Source: Eleusine coracana subsp. coracana
Lineage: Eukaryota; Streptophyta; Magnoliopsida; Poales; Poaceae
DNA: 64,000 bases
Reading direction: 5' to 3'
NCBI GenBank assembly: GCA_032690845.1
Contig: CM064417.1
Coordinates: forward strand, 11,438,501-11,502,500
In this document: positions 42,381 through 54,253 of the stretch, one piece after another
How positions within the stretch are numbered: position 1 is the stretch's first letter
Layout: each line of letters opens with the position of its first letter
Made by a program: the position numbers and the translations under genes
The notes under the pieces: generated by a model
The model's database searches: none
The model's input: the letters and a program-made list of their open reading frames with translations, nothing else
What the model was told of the DNA's origin: nothing

Positions 42381-44151
42381 TGAAGGACCAAGAAGGCAAT
42401 CAGAGGGGGGGGGGGGGTGAATGGGAGCCAATTAAAATTTTCCAAGAGAACTTGGCCTATGTCCCGATTACAACCCGAGCAAACCTCTAAACCGATCACC
42501 AAGGCTACACACACCAACTTGTGATGTGCCAACCCTAGGAATGATCAACTACAGCAGCGGAACACCACGGAAACAAAAGGGAACTCAAAACACTCAAAAC
42601 AATGCGAAACTGGACTACCATCGACAATGCCGATCACAGCCATCGGCAGTGCCGGTGAGGGATTCTCAGAAGCAGCAAACAGAGCACATCGGCAGTGCCG
42701 GTCTAGCCATCGGCAGTGCTGGTGTGGGGTTTGGATGACCTACCAGCAGTGCCGGTTCCGGTCGTCCGCAGTGCTGATTGACCTCTCCATAACAGGAAAA
42801 GGTTTCGGGATTAAGCAAAAACTTGGTCAAAACCTAACCAAACGAACTCCATATGATGCGATTTTTGGACCAGTGAATCCTCAACACATCACGATCCTAA
42901 TCCTAGAAGATCAAATCAATTGGCTTAAGGAATCATCACGAATTTCAGATCTTGTGCCTAGAACACCAAAAAGAGGAAACTTGAGAAATCCTTCAAATAA
43001 AAGGTGCTAGAGCTATTGATTCGGTCAAGGATCCATATAGGATTGTTCTAGCTCATCATAGCAACAAGTTTCTCCAGAAATTCGACCCAAAAACTCATCC
43101 AAAAGGAGACCAAAAATTCCCATGAAAATAGAGGAAAAGAGAAATTCGGGATTTAGGGAGAGAGGAAGATCTTGACCATGAAAATGAACCTCATATCATT
43201 GATTCAAGACTTCAAGATACATGATTACATGGCTAAGGAGCCATCCTCATCCTCCCACTTTTTGAGAAGGGTAAGAGATGTCTACCACACACGCACTACT
43301 CTCCTCTTTATAGATAAAGCAGTCTCCTAGCTCATGAGAAGAAAAACCTAGCAAGACTAATGTCAAGAGAGACGCCTCTTCCACCAGCCCTACCTCTCCT
43401 TATATAGGCCTAGGGGTTGTCCACATGACCACTCTACCCTTGACCTATATAACACTGCCACCTACCACCAGGAGTAGACTTGTCCATCTCTCTCCTCGTC
43501 GCCCGAACGCCCTCGGGCCCTTCACGACTTTGCTTCGCCTTGAAGCAAGCTCCATGGTGGTGCCACGTGCACCACCAACCACCATCGTTGGTTTTGAGGC
43601 TCAAATCAAGAAACCACCTTACACGCTTCTCAAAGCATGACTTCTCGATGTTGACACGTGTCACCTTGTCCTGCGATCCTGACCATTGGCAAGTCTCTCC
43701 CAGTCCTTGTCCATCGGGCCCCCTTGTCACTTGCACCGGCAACCCGCTCGCCTTGACTTGTTCAACACGCCGTCTTCATCACCACCATGGTTTTGAGGCT
43801 CAACCGTGAAACCGTCCGTGCTTCTTGCCTCTCCGCGTGTTTGGTATGGATCACCCTGGAGTCCACCCGGCCTCCTGATCGTCTGGCCCCAAGTCTCCTA
43901 CTTGTGCCCGATCCTCTCGCCGTTGACCGCCAAGTTGACTCCAGTGACCTACACATCATAAGACAAGCAAACACATTTCCCATCTCCTGCAAACTCTCCA
44001 ACATCCTTACCAACTCCGGTTAGTCAAAACCATGATATGCACAACTCCTGCAATCCCCAGATGCCCGCATTTCAACTCAAACACAGACTCAACCAATGCT
44101 AGTTACTCATCAAATATTCCAAACCATGGCACATATCCACATGATTTCTCA
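42381..44151 (-). repeat. Copia-2 3' LTR
   Basis: The LTR is 1771 bases. A minus-strand TATA-like CCTATATAAGG lies at 43398-43408. A cluster of the imperfect palindrome ATCGGCAGTGCCGGT lies at 42618-42780 in about six diverged copies. A 13-G tract at 42405-42417 lies near its outer end. Plus-strand and minus-strand open frames in it are shadows. Confidence 0.9.
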
Positions 44152-45505
44152 ATCTCCCCCTTGATGAGTACATTGACAACATCAAATGCACAAAGATTAG
44201 AGATTGAAATACGAAGCCAAATAAGCAAATCCAAATGGCCAAACCCAAAGAAAAGGTGAGAAATAGGCCATCTAGCAAAATAGGGATCACAAAACCAAGA
44301 GTTGGCAAAGACAACGACTTGAGACGCAAAGAGTGAAAAGCGCAAGAAGCGCAAGAAAACGCTCAAGGACATGAAATGATCCCCCTCAACTTGTGGTAGG
44401 TCTCATGTAATGCAAAATGGATTATTTTAGGTTTCTTAGCATTATTTGTGCATGACCCACAACTTTCTCCCCCTTTGGCAATGAACTCATCAAAGTAGCA
44501 AAAGAACAAACATGCAATGAATGAAAATGGAAACCTAAGGAGCTTCAACAATTATGCAAACAAGCATTTAACCTCGCTAATCAGATCCATAGAGCCATGA
44601 AGTGTAGAAGCAACAGCTCACAATCATACAAAGACCAAAAATAGATAGCAAGATAAACACCAAGAGCTATACAATCTAAGCAAAAAGATTGACTAGCTTA
44701 GATAAAATCAAATTTGCTTATCATGAGAAAAACTGTCACCACATGTGTAAGTACTCCCATCCAAGGAAAAAACGGGCATCAAGTGAATCAAAAGAAACTA
44801 GCCAGTCTCAATCTTAACTAGGGCAACAAGCATTCATAGAAAATGAGCTTTACAAACGCTCACATATGCAACAGAGATTCATTTGATCAAGTGTTTATTG
44901 TTTATCCTCATGTGTCCTCTTATCCATGCGAAGGGTCGCACGACTGGGTACGGCAAACACCCCGAGGCCTCAAGTCATAGTGTTTGAATTTAGCAATTTA
45001 GAATTATTTTGCTCAAAGCACTTAGCAGATTTTTCATGATGTATTCACAAGACAAAAGAGCATGCCTTTGCGGCAAAAGGAACACATGTTCCCACAATGT
45101 TCCATCATAAGCTAAACATTTGCAAAGCCTTCCATTTCGCAAACACATGGTGCCAAAGCCAATACATCCTCTATACTGGCCTCAACACAAGTTTTGACAG
45201 GGATAAAAGCAATTATACACATGGTGAGCAAGACTTAACAAGATTAGTTCATAAGGTTCACAAGAAGCTCAGTTTACCTTTAAGATTAGCAAGTTGCTCA
45301 AAAGAATCTATAACAAGCCATCTAGAAAATCTAAGCATCAGAGATTACTATCACACCAACACAACTTAGCTCAAGCTCAATCATAGCAAAAAGAAATGCA
45401 AGAAAGCATAAGAATCAAAGCTCATCTATCAATGCATATATTACATATGAGATGTAATGAATAAAAAGGTAAGTTACATATATACAAGAGAACACCAACT
45501 CCCTC
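44152..45505 (-). other. Copia-2 3' internal spacer with polypurine tract
   Basis: On the minus strand the run TCAAGGGGGAGAT (44152-44164) touches the LTR and is the likely polypurine tract. The phrase FDEFIAKGGE (minus, near 44480) resembles a stretch downstream of pol in Opie-like elements. No env-like ORF can be supported. Confidence 0.65.
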
Positions 45506-45784
45506 TCAAATGATGCCATACGTATGACAAACACCAAGCTCCCCCCGCAGAAAAGCAAATCTCGAAGCACCTAGGGGCTTGGTGAGAATATCAGCCAATT
45601 GATGTGTAGTGTCAATGTATTTGAGCTCAACACCTCCCTTCTCAACATTATCTCTCAGGAAGTGGAACCTCACATTTATGTGTTTGACCTTACCATGTTG
45701 GACTGGGTTTTTGGCTAAGCATATGGCACTGAAGTTATCACACATGAGTGGAACACTCTTAAAGGTTAACCCATAGTCTCTCAT
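45506..45784 (-). pseudogene. Copia-2 RNase H, C-terminal part
   Basis: The minus-strand frame reads VPLMCDNFSAICLAKNPVQH, then KHINVRFHFLRDNVEKG and HQLADILTKPLG, the standard end of Copia RNase H. The preceding part (45785-45883) is joined to RT but contains a stop near 45884. Confidence 0.88.
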
Positions 45785-45883
45785 GGTGGATACTATCCAT
45801 AGGATTTGTGAGCAGCAGCTAGCTGCTGCAACATACTCAGCCTCTGTGATAGATTGGGCTACACTCGATTGCTTACGAGAATA

Positions 45884-47100
45884 CTAACAGATCAAAGAAG
45901 TATCCAAGAAATGGCAAGTACCAGAAGTGCTCTTCCTATCAATTCTACACCCAGCAAAGTCCGCATCCCAATACCCAATGAGATCAAGAGATGAAGATGC
46001 AGAGTACCAAAGACCAAACTCAAGGGTGTATTTGAGATACCTGAAGATGTGCTTGACAGCCTTGCGATGAGTCACCCTTGGGGAAGCTTGAAAGCGAGCA
46101 CAAAGACACACTACAAAGTGTATGTCAGGTCTTGTCGCCGTCATGTATAAGAGGGAGCCAATCATGCTCCTGTACTCCCTTTGGTCAACCGCTTCACAGT
46201 CTTCGTCACGGTCAAGTGCCATTGTTGTGCACATTGGTGTTGACAACGGCTTCACATTGACCATGTCAAACTTCTTCAAGAGATCCTTCATGTACTTGGC
46301 TTGATGTATGAAGGTGCCTTGTTTGCATTGCTTGATTCGAAGTCCAAGAAAGAAGGTGAGCTCGCCCATCATCGACATCTGAAATTCACTTTCCATTGCT
46401 TCCTGAAATCTGGACACAAGAGCATGAGAGGAACCTCCAAAGATGATATCATCCACGTAAATCTGAACCATTAGAAAGTCATTGCTATGCTTTAGAGTGA
46501 ACAAGATTTTGTCCACACACCCCATGACATACCTGCACTCTAGCAAGAAGGTCTTAAGCCTAGCATACCATGTCCTAGGTGGTTGCTTTCGCTCATACAA
46601 AGCCTTTTGAAGCTTGTACACATGGTTTGGATATTTGTGGTGCTCAAAGCCAGGTGATTGTCTCACATAAACCTCTTACTCTATGAAACTATTTAGGAAA
46701 GCACTCTTGACATCCATTTGGTAGCGACTAATGCCCTTAGAGGCAGCAAATGCAAGCAAGATCCTAATGGCTTATATGCGTGCAACTGAAGCAAAGGTTT
46801 CCCCATAGTCTAAGCCCTCCACTTGACTGAAACCCTGGACAACAAGCCTAGTCTTGTTTCTAACAACCTCACCATCTTCCCCATGCTTGTTTTTGAAAAC
46901 CCACTTGGTTTCTATGACATTGACACCAACAGGAGGCTCTACTAGGGTTCACACTTTGTTTCTCTCAAAGTTTTCCAACTCCTCATGCATGGCATTAACC
47001 CAATATTCATGAGATAATGCATGTCCAACATCCCGAGGTTCAAGGGTGGCAACAAACAAAGAATTAGTAAAGCAGGTGAGATGTGCAAACCTTGACCTTG
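45884..47100 (-). pseudogene. Copia-2 reverse transcriptase
   Basis: The minus strand from about 47000 shows KWVFKNKHGEDGE and RLVVQGFSQVEGLDYGETFA, then after two stops (near 46770 and 46670) the main frame 45884-46666. That frame carries YKLQKALYERKQPPRTWY, the catalytic YVDD (46448-46459) and the connection region. Tyr-Glu-Arg replaces the usual YGLKQ. The polymerase is inactive because of the stops. Confidence 0.88.
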
Positions 47101-47124
47101 TTGTCCTCTCATAGAGATTACCGA

Positions 47125-48245
47125 TCATCTGTTGAGGTGGTGTTGACGCTGAATGTGGTGAATAGCATCTCTCTCAGAGCGTACCTCCCCCTCAACCATA
47201 GCTGGAGCTAGCTCAATAGCTGCTGAGGTCGATGTCGAAGCTTCTGGACCCTCTGCTAGAGTGGTGGAAGCAGCAGGAACAAGCTCAGATGTGGGATGGA
47301 ATGACTCATCATCGTCATCATCGAAGCCCTGTAGGCCCTCTTCTACAAAGATACTCTCCTCCATCTCCCTGTTACCTACAGTCTCAATCACATTTCTTAC
47401 ATAGGAGTTTGATTCATCAAAGGTTGCATCGCAGGACTCTACGATGGTGTTAGTTTCCAAATTCAAAACTCTGTAAGAATGGCCATGAAGAGTGTAGCCA
47501 AGAAAGATGCCATCGGAATATCTTGACTCAAACTTATCAAGATTGCCACGCTTGAGAATGAAGCACTTGCAGCCAAAGGTGCACAAATGAGAAACAAATG
47601 GCTTCCTCCCAAAGCGTAGCTCATAAGAAGTCACATTAAGAATTGAGCGCAAGAAAACCCGATCGGAAACATAGCAAGCAGTGCTAATGGCCTCAACCCA
47701 GAACCACCTCGGAATCCTATCTCATCGAGCATCGTCCGGGCCATTTCTACCAAGGTTCTGTTCTTTCTTTCGACCACACCATTCTGTTGAGGGACACGAG
47801 GTGCTAAAAACTGATGCTCAATACCATGCTCAAGACAGAAAGCATCAATGGAGGAGTTCTCGAACTGGATGCCATTATCACTGCGAATTGCTCGTAATGC
47901 ACCAGGAAGTTCCTTGAACAACCTCAATGCTAAGCTCCAAAAGTGATGAAACACTTCATCCTTGCTCTCAAAAAAGTAAACGCAAGAGTAGCGAGAGTGG
48001 TCATCAACAATCACAAGAACATACCACTTCCCACCAGCCGAACGAACCCGAGAAGGGTCAATAGTGTCCATATAAAGCAGCTCTCCAGGGCGTTCAGTCA
48101 TCACCAAATTCATTGGTGGATGAGAAGCGGTAATCATTTTCCCATGACGACAAGGAGCATAAACCAAATCCTTATCCAATTTGAGCTTAGGCAATCTTCG
48201 TATCAAACCTAGGCCACTCAAGTGACAAAGCAAGTCAAAGCTCAT
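47125..48245 (-). pseudogene. Copia-2 integrase
   Basis: Two overlapping minus frames, 47631-48245 and 47125-47652, give GAG-pre-integrase remnants (CRHGKMITASHPP), the integrase core (YMDTIDPSRV, RSDNGIQFENS, PQQNGVVERKNRTL: D, D and E visible) and the C-terminal part (FGRKPFVSHLCTFGCKCF; DGIFLGYTLHGHSYRV). A small shift near 47640 separates them. It ends in an acidic linker leading to RT. Confidence 0.9.
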
Positions 48246-48693
48246 GTGACCTAGTCTCCTATGCCATTTCCAGAGCTTAGAAGAAGATTGAGCAAAGAAG
48301 CACTTGTGAGAGCCAGGAGAGACAGCAAAATCAGCCTAAAAAACCTTCCCAATGCTAGAAATCCCATAAACCAAAGAACCATTCGAATCAAGAACACAAG
48401 AAGCATTTTTCTTAAAGCGCACTTCTAAACCAATATCAAGCAACTGAGAGACAGAGACGAGATTGTACTTGAGATGCTCAACCAAACCAACATCCTTGAG
48501 AGTGAATTTTTCATTTATCTTACCGTGCCTCTTTCCTTCACTCTCTCTCTCTCTCTCTCTTGTCATCTCTAAAGGTCACATACTCCCGGCGCTTCAAGAG
48601 AGTGAGGCTGGAGAACCACTTCGCATCTCCGGTCATGTGGGGCGAACCCCCAGAGTCCATTAGCCACTTGTTCTCCAGGCCTCCACCTGCTGC
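48246..48693 (-). pseudogene. Copia-2 protease with a GA microsatellite expansion
   Basis: On the minus strand the retropepsin active site DSG is encoded near 48650-48660 (WLMDSGG), and the following segment ends LVSVSQLLDIGLEVRFKK. Between them a (CT)n/(GA)n tract (48541-48562) has replaced part of the usual coding sequence, giving a run of Arg-Glu codons in 48336-48566 and a shift. The protease is therefore broken. Confidence 0.75.
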
Positions 48694-51093
48694 CTACAAA
48701 GAACGAGAAGAAAAAGTCGATGGCTCAGTGCTGGGGTTAGTCAAAAAGCATTTTGGAATCCAGCACTTCACCATACGACCGGTAGTAGTCATCACAGTTC
48801 TTTGCATATTATCATTCGAACGCATGGGACAAGAACCACGATGGGGAAAACGTGGCCTATCAAAGCGTCTCGACTCAAACCTAGGGTTGTCAGGATAGAA
48901 ATCATCTATGTAAGAGCCAAATCCATGCAGGCGACACTCACCACGATGGGGAAAACGTGGGGCGCTAAGGCAATGCTGCGCAAAGCCTCTGTTTCGTGAA
49001 TCAAAGCCATATGAGGAATGACCCTGTCCATGATAGGCATGAGAAAAAGAGCGAGTCTGAAAACCATCAAAATCATCATGATGCACATTCCTAGTTAACT
49101 CAGCTTGCATCCTCTCAATCCTATTACGCCTATAACAGTACTCATCCAAGTGACCCTTACGACCATAGAACATGCAAATGTAGACATTCTCATGTTTAGG
49201 CTTAGCTTGCACAGTGGGTTTGGGTTTTGGCTTCTCAACTTGCTTTGGGTTGAAGGAAGGATTGGGGTTAGATGGATAGTATGTGTCAGTGGGTTTGATG
49301 GATTGTTTCTCATCCTTGTAGCTAGAGCTAGGCACAAACTTACCCACATTTTCACTCTCATTGTCACACCTCTCAAATTCCAAGCCCAAGTTGTAGGTTG
49401 CCTACTAGCACTTTCTTTGACTCTTGCCAAGTCACTCTCAATCTTCTTCTCACTCACTAGGGTTCTTTGGAGCCTAGAAATAAGAAAGTCATTTTCTTGG
49501 ATTAGGACTTTGTTTTCCTCCCTAGTGATTACAAGCTTGTCCTTAAGGGAAACACACACTTCACATGCTGGTGGCAGAACTTTAGAGTGAGTCTCATTCA
49601 ATAGGTTGGACTCGAGCTCTTTGACTTTGAGGGTTTGAGCTTCCAACTCACTAGTGAGCTTGGGGCACTTCTAACATTCTAACATGCATCCAAAAGAGTT
49701 GGTCTAGCCTTGAATTCATCAAGCTCTTTAAGGGCACTCTCAAGCTGACTGGCAACTTGAGCATGCACATTTTCCCTCTGTGCAAGATCATTCATCACAA
49801 CTTGACAAGACTCACACTTAGCAACAATGTCATCTCTAGCATGCTTAGACCTAAGCGAAGTGATCTCATACTCAGCACTCTCCAATTTAGACTTAAGCTC
49901 TTTACTCTCATGTACAGCGCTGCGAAGCTTATCATCTTGCATCAGCAAAACATCGCGCAAATGATCAAGTTCAGGAGAGAGTTCATCAAGAGTGGAGGTA
50001 CCTCGCTTGTATCGGAGTCGGAGCCAGAGCCGGTGTCATGGCCGTTCTTTGCCATGAAGCAAAGCCCGGTCAAGTCATCCTTCCTCTTGACTCGTGGCTT
50101 CTCAACCTCCTCCTCAGAGCTTGTAAGGCCATCACTTGATATGAGGTTGACATCGCTCAAGACGGCAACGCAGGCACGTGCAATGGCCTTGGCGAACTTC
50201 TTGGAGTTCTTGCCTTTCTTGTAGAAGCGATTCTTCTCCTACTTGAAGTCTTCAGTGTTATTGTCGTGGTACCCGACCTTCTTCTTCTTCTTGGGACAGT
50301 CAGCAATGAAGTGTCCCCCGTCACCACACTCAAAGCAGGTTCTTGAACCACCTCCTCTTCTCTCTTTGCAGTTGTTGTAGAACTTCCTAAACTTCCTTAT
50401 GAGCAAGGACAACTCCTCGTCAGGAATGCACTCCATCTGTTCATCAGAAGCTGCAACAAGAGAAGAAAGAGCAAACTCCAAAGAAGACTTGTCAAGTGAG
50501 GGGTTAGTTCCATAAGAAGCACCACTGTGACTACCCTTTTGAGAGCTAGAAAGCAAAGCCCTGCTAGAAGCAGGATAAGGAAGATTAGGACGAGACTTCC
50601 TAGATAGTTCATGAGATTTTAGCTTGCTATACAACTGCTCATAGTCCAGGGTATTGAAATCAACAGTTTCTTCTAGTGCAGCAATCTTAACCCCCCCCCC
50701 CCCCCAAGCATTTTCATCAAGTGAGTACAGTAATTGCTTAGCTTTATCATTATCACTGTACACAAGGTTATCACAAGCCCGCAAGTTACACACAATGGCC
50801 TCGAACCAACAAAAAGTGTCATCTCGTGACTCGCTAGGTTTTTGTTCAAAGGTTTGGTATTGTTTATGGTAAGAATCCTTACGCATAGACTTGACTTTAT
50901 TGGTACCCTCATGGTACGTGCAAAGCTTTGCCCAAATGGCATGTGCAGTATCAAGATGAGCAACATGGTCATGTTCATTCCTACCTAGAGCAGAAAGCAG
51001 GATATTAATAGCTTTGGAGTTGTTTTCATTCCTGGTTAACTCACCTAGTAGCGCGGTATTAAGGTCGTCCAGTATGGCATAGTCCTGCTCCAC
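48694..51093 (-). pseudogene. Copia-2 gag
   Basis: From the 5' side: 50239-51093 (capsid region with LTRNENNSKAINILLSALGR, then a CCHC zinc knuckle CFECGDGGHFIADC), 49679-49960 and 49095-49646 (long coiled coil, ESKELKSKLESAEYEITSL), and 48694-49389 (second zinc-knuckle-like CMFYGRKGHLDEYC, where Tyr replaces Cys). The long coiled coil between two CCHC units is usual in Opie/SIRE-like gag. The frames are separated by stops or shifts, and a 15-C tract (50691-50705) adds Gly codons. Confidence 0.85.
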
Positions 51094-51224
51094 GATCTCC
51101 TAAATTGCACGTCCATGACTTCCAGTAGGGAAAGTTCTCTCCATCGAACATCCAAGCTTGACCGAATGCTTCTCCATGTCGCCTTTGGATCACAAAGCCG
51201 GTGAAGGTCAACTAGTGATCAAAC

Positions 51225-51240
51225 TGGCTCTGATACTAAT
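51225..51240 (-). other. Copia-2 primer-binding site (initiator tRNA-Met)
   Basis: On the minus strand, directly after the LTR end, lies ATTAGTATCAGAGCCAG. It carries the ATCAGAGCC core complementary to initiator tRNA-Met, with one mismatch in TGGTATCAGAGCC. Confidence 0.85.
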
Positions 51241-53037
51241 TGAAGAACCAAGAAGGCGACCAGAGGGAGGGGTGAATGAGAGCTAATTAAAATTCTCCAA
51301 CAAAACTTGGCCTATGTCCCGATTACAACCCGAGCATACCTCTAAACCGATCACCATGGCTACACACACCAACTTATGATGTGCCAACCCTAGGAATGAT
51401 CAACTACAGCAGCAGAACACAATGGAAACAAAAGGGAACTCAAAACACTCAAAACAATGCGAAACTAGACAACCATCGATAGTGCCGATCACAGCCATCG
51501 GCATTGCCGATTGGCACCATCGGCAGTGCCGGTAAAGCCCATCGGTAGTGCCAATGAGGGATTCTCAGAAGCAGCAAACAGAGCGTATCAGCAGTGCCAG
51601 TCTGGCCTTCGAATGCTGGTGCGGGGTGCGGATGACCTACCGCAGTGCTGGTCCCGGTCGTCGGTAGTGCCGATCGACCCCAACAGAACAGGGAAAGGTT
51701 TCGCGATTAGGCAAAAACTTGGTCACAATCTAATCAAACAAACTCCAAATGATGCGATTTGGACCAGTGAATCCTCAACACATCACGACCCTAATCCTAG
51801 AAGATCAAATCGATTTGCTCAAGGAATCATTATGAATTTCAGATCTTGTGCCAAGAACACCAAAAAGAGGAAACTTAAGAAATCCTTCAAATAAAAGGTG
51901 CTAGAGCTATTGATTTAGTCAAGGATCCATATAGGATTGTTCTAGCTCATCATAGCAACAAGTTTCTCAAGAAATCCGACCCAGAAACTATCCAAAAAGA
52001 AGACCAAAAATTCCCATGAAAATAGAGAAAAAGATAAATTTCCTGATTTAGGGAGAGAGAAAGATCTTGACCACGAAAATGAACCTCATATCATTGATTC
52101 AAGACTTCAAGATAATGATTACATGGCTAGGAAGCCACCCTCATCCTCCCACTATTTGAGAAGGGTAAGATGTCTGCCACACACCCATTACTCTCCTCTT
52201 TACAGATAAAGCACTCTCCTAGCTCGTGAGAAGAAAAAACTAGCAAGGCTAATGTCAAGAGTGACACCTCTTCCATCAGCCCTACCTCTCCTTATATAGG
52301 CCTAGGGGTTGTCCACATGACCACTCTACCCTTGACCCACATAACACTGCCACCTACCACCAGGGGCAAACTTGTCCATCTCTCTCCTCGTCGCCCGAAC
52401 GCCCTCGGGCCCTTCATGACTTTGCTTCGCCTTGAAGCAAGCTCCGTGATGGTGCCACGTGCACCATCAACCGCCGCCACCGGTTTTGAGGCCCAAACCG
52501 AGAAACTGCCTTGCACGCTTCTCAAAGCGCAACTTCTCGATGTCGACGCGTGTCACCTTGTCCCGCGATCCTGACCACCGGCAAGTCTCTCCCGGTCCCT
52601 GTCCATCGGGCCCCCTTGTCAGTTGCACCGGCATCCCCCTCATCTTGACTTGGTCAACATGTCGTCTTCATCACCACCATGGTTTTGAGGCTCAACCGTG
52701 AAACCGTCCGTGCTTCTTGCCTCTCCGCGTGTACGGTATGGATCACCCTTGACTCCACCCGGCCTCCTGATCGTCTGGCCCCAAGTCTCCTACTTGTGCC
52801 CGATCCTCTTGCTCTTGGCCGCCAAGTTGACTCCAGTAACCTACATATCATGAGACAAGCAAACACATTTCTCATCTCCTTCAAACTCTCCAACATCCTT
52901 ACCGGTTAGTCAAAACCATGATATGCACAACTCCTGCAATCCCCAGATTTCCGCATTTCAACTCAAACACAGACTCAACCAGTGTCAATTACTCATCACA
53001 TATTGCAAACCATGGCACATATCCACATGGTTTCTCA
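51241..53037 (-). repeat. Copia-2 5' LTR
   Basis: The LTR is 1797 bases and closely matches 42381-44151. Its minus-strand TATA-like CCTATATAAGG lies at 52290-52300. The palindrome cluster is at 51474-51672 with about eight copies, more than in the 3' LTR, so the arrays differ in copy number between the two LTRs. Confidence 0.9.
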
Positions 53038-53353
53038 CCCTATCCAGAGATGAGGACGTGGATGTCTTCTTTGGCCGCCACACATTTTTCACCTTCTGTG
53101 GCGGTGTGGATGAAGGATTCTTCTTCACCGGCTGCTTCTTTGTCTAGAGTTCAGGTGTGCCAGTTGCTTTCTTTTTCTGGGTGACAAGAGTGGGGTTCTG
53201 TTTTGTCTAGAACTTCAACATAGCATCTTCCAGTTTCTTGATGTCCTATAGGTTCAGCCAACTCTTGACTCCACCCATGAGGCAGGGCTGGAACTCAAAC
53301 TCTTCTTCCTTGCCATTGAGGTTGAGACGGATTACTTCAGCCCCAACATCAAT

Positions 53354-53993
53354 TTATGTAGATGTGGTGCTTAAGAATGGCCGCCCAATGATGAGCGGTG
53401 TACTCTTATCGACCTCCATGTCGAGCACCACAAAATCCATAGGGACAAGGCATCCATGGATCTCAACCAAAACTTCCTCAACAATTCCTGCGGGGAACCG
53501 CATTGTTGAGTTGGCAAGTTGAATCCTCATTTGAGTTAGGACTAGGCCTGTGATGTTCAGCTTGTTGAAGATAGCTCTTGGAATGATGCTGACACTGGCT
53601 CCAAGGGCACACAATACTTGCTCGAAAAATTCTGTCCTGGTTGAACATGAGATCATCGGGCTCTTTGGATCACCATTGATGACTGGGATGATGTTCAACT
53701 CATCCTCTTCATCATTTCCTTCAAGGATAGTATATAGCAGGTTACGAGTAGGATTACCCACAAGCATCACTGCATTTACATTTTTCGTGGCAGATTCGGG
53801 TTGCCTCAGAATTTTCCCACAGTTCAAAGTAGGCAAAGCAGTGGCTATTTGAGCTAGCCGAGTTTCAAATGTTTTATTAAAGCTTAGCTGGCTCTTATAA
53901 GAAGAAAGGCCTTCTATCTTAGCATTAATTCTTTCTAAAGTCTTGTCAATGAAGGCAAACATTTTACTATAGTTTTCATTTATTTTAGTTTGG
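53354..53993 (-). pseudogene. Athila-2 protease, copy 2
   Basis: This is a near-identical copy of 41125-41830 (VLCALGASVSIIPRAIFNKL; MDFVVLDMEVDKS; IIGRPFLSTTST) belonging to unit R2. The active site reads CALG, again without Asp. The two copies differ by point substitutions only, so the duplication is fairly recent relative to the element's decay. Confidence 0.82.
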
Positions 53994-54253
53994 AGAAAAT
54001 GGAAGCAAATGGCTAGAGAAGAGCAGAGATGAAAATGTGAATGGAGTGAAGAACTCCCTCTCCCGGGCATTGCCTTATATAGCAGAGCAGAGCAGAGCAA
54101 CGGTCTCATTGAGACATGACCGTTGCCTACTAGCCGTTGGGGCAAGTGGGGCCAGAGAGCCGTTGCTCTCTGGTCGGCTGACTAAGGGGTCTGGTTGCCC
54201 CACCAGAGGCTGGCCCCACTGGTCGACAGCTCTGGCCAATGGCCCCAACTAGC
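53994..54253 (-). repeat. Partial third unit R3 of the Athila-2 duplication
   Basis: About 260 bases matching the start of R1/R2 (AGAAAATGGAAGC...), including the TATA-like sequence, then an abrupt join to gag sequence at GCCCCAACTAG|CTGGCTCT. Confidence 0.85.

Larger units (their letters stand above)
42381..53037 (-). mobile_element. Ty1/copia SIRE/Opie-like retrotransposon, Copia-2
   Basis: LTRs 42381-44151 and 51241-53037 (about 1.8 kb) are bounded TG...CA on either strand. Target duplications are CCCTC (42376-42380) and CCCTA (53038-53042), one mismatch; the unoccupied site is seen at 40845-40860. The minus strand encodes gag, protease, integrase, RT and RNase H in Copia order, followed by a 1.3-kb spacer before the 3' LTR. 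LTR length, gag type and the spacer fit the SIRE/Maximus lineage. Stops and shifts at several points indicate an inactive copy. Confidence 0.92.

Noticed and set aside
43425..44023. Open frames of 70-110 codons in the Copia-2 LTRs (also 52292-52909)
   Set aside because: They occur in both LTRs on both strands in GC-rich U3 sequence and have no known domain.
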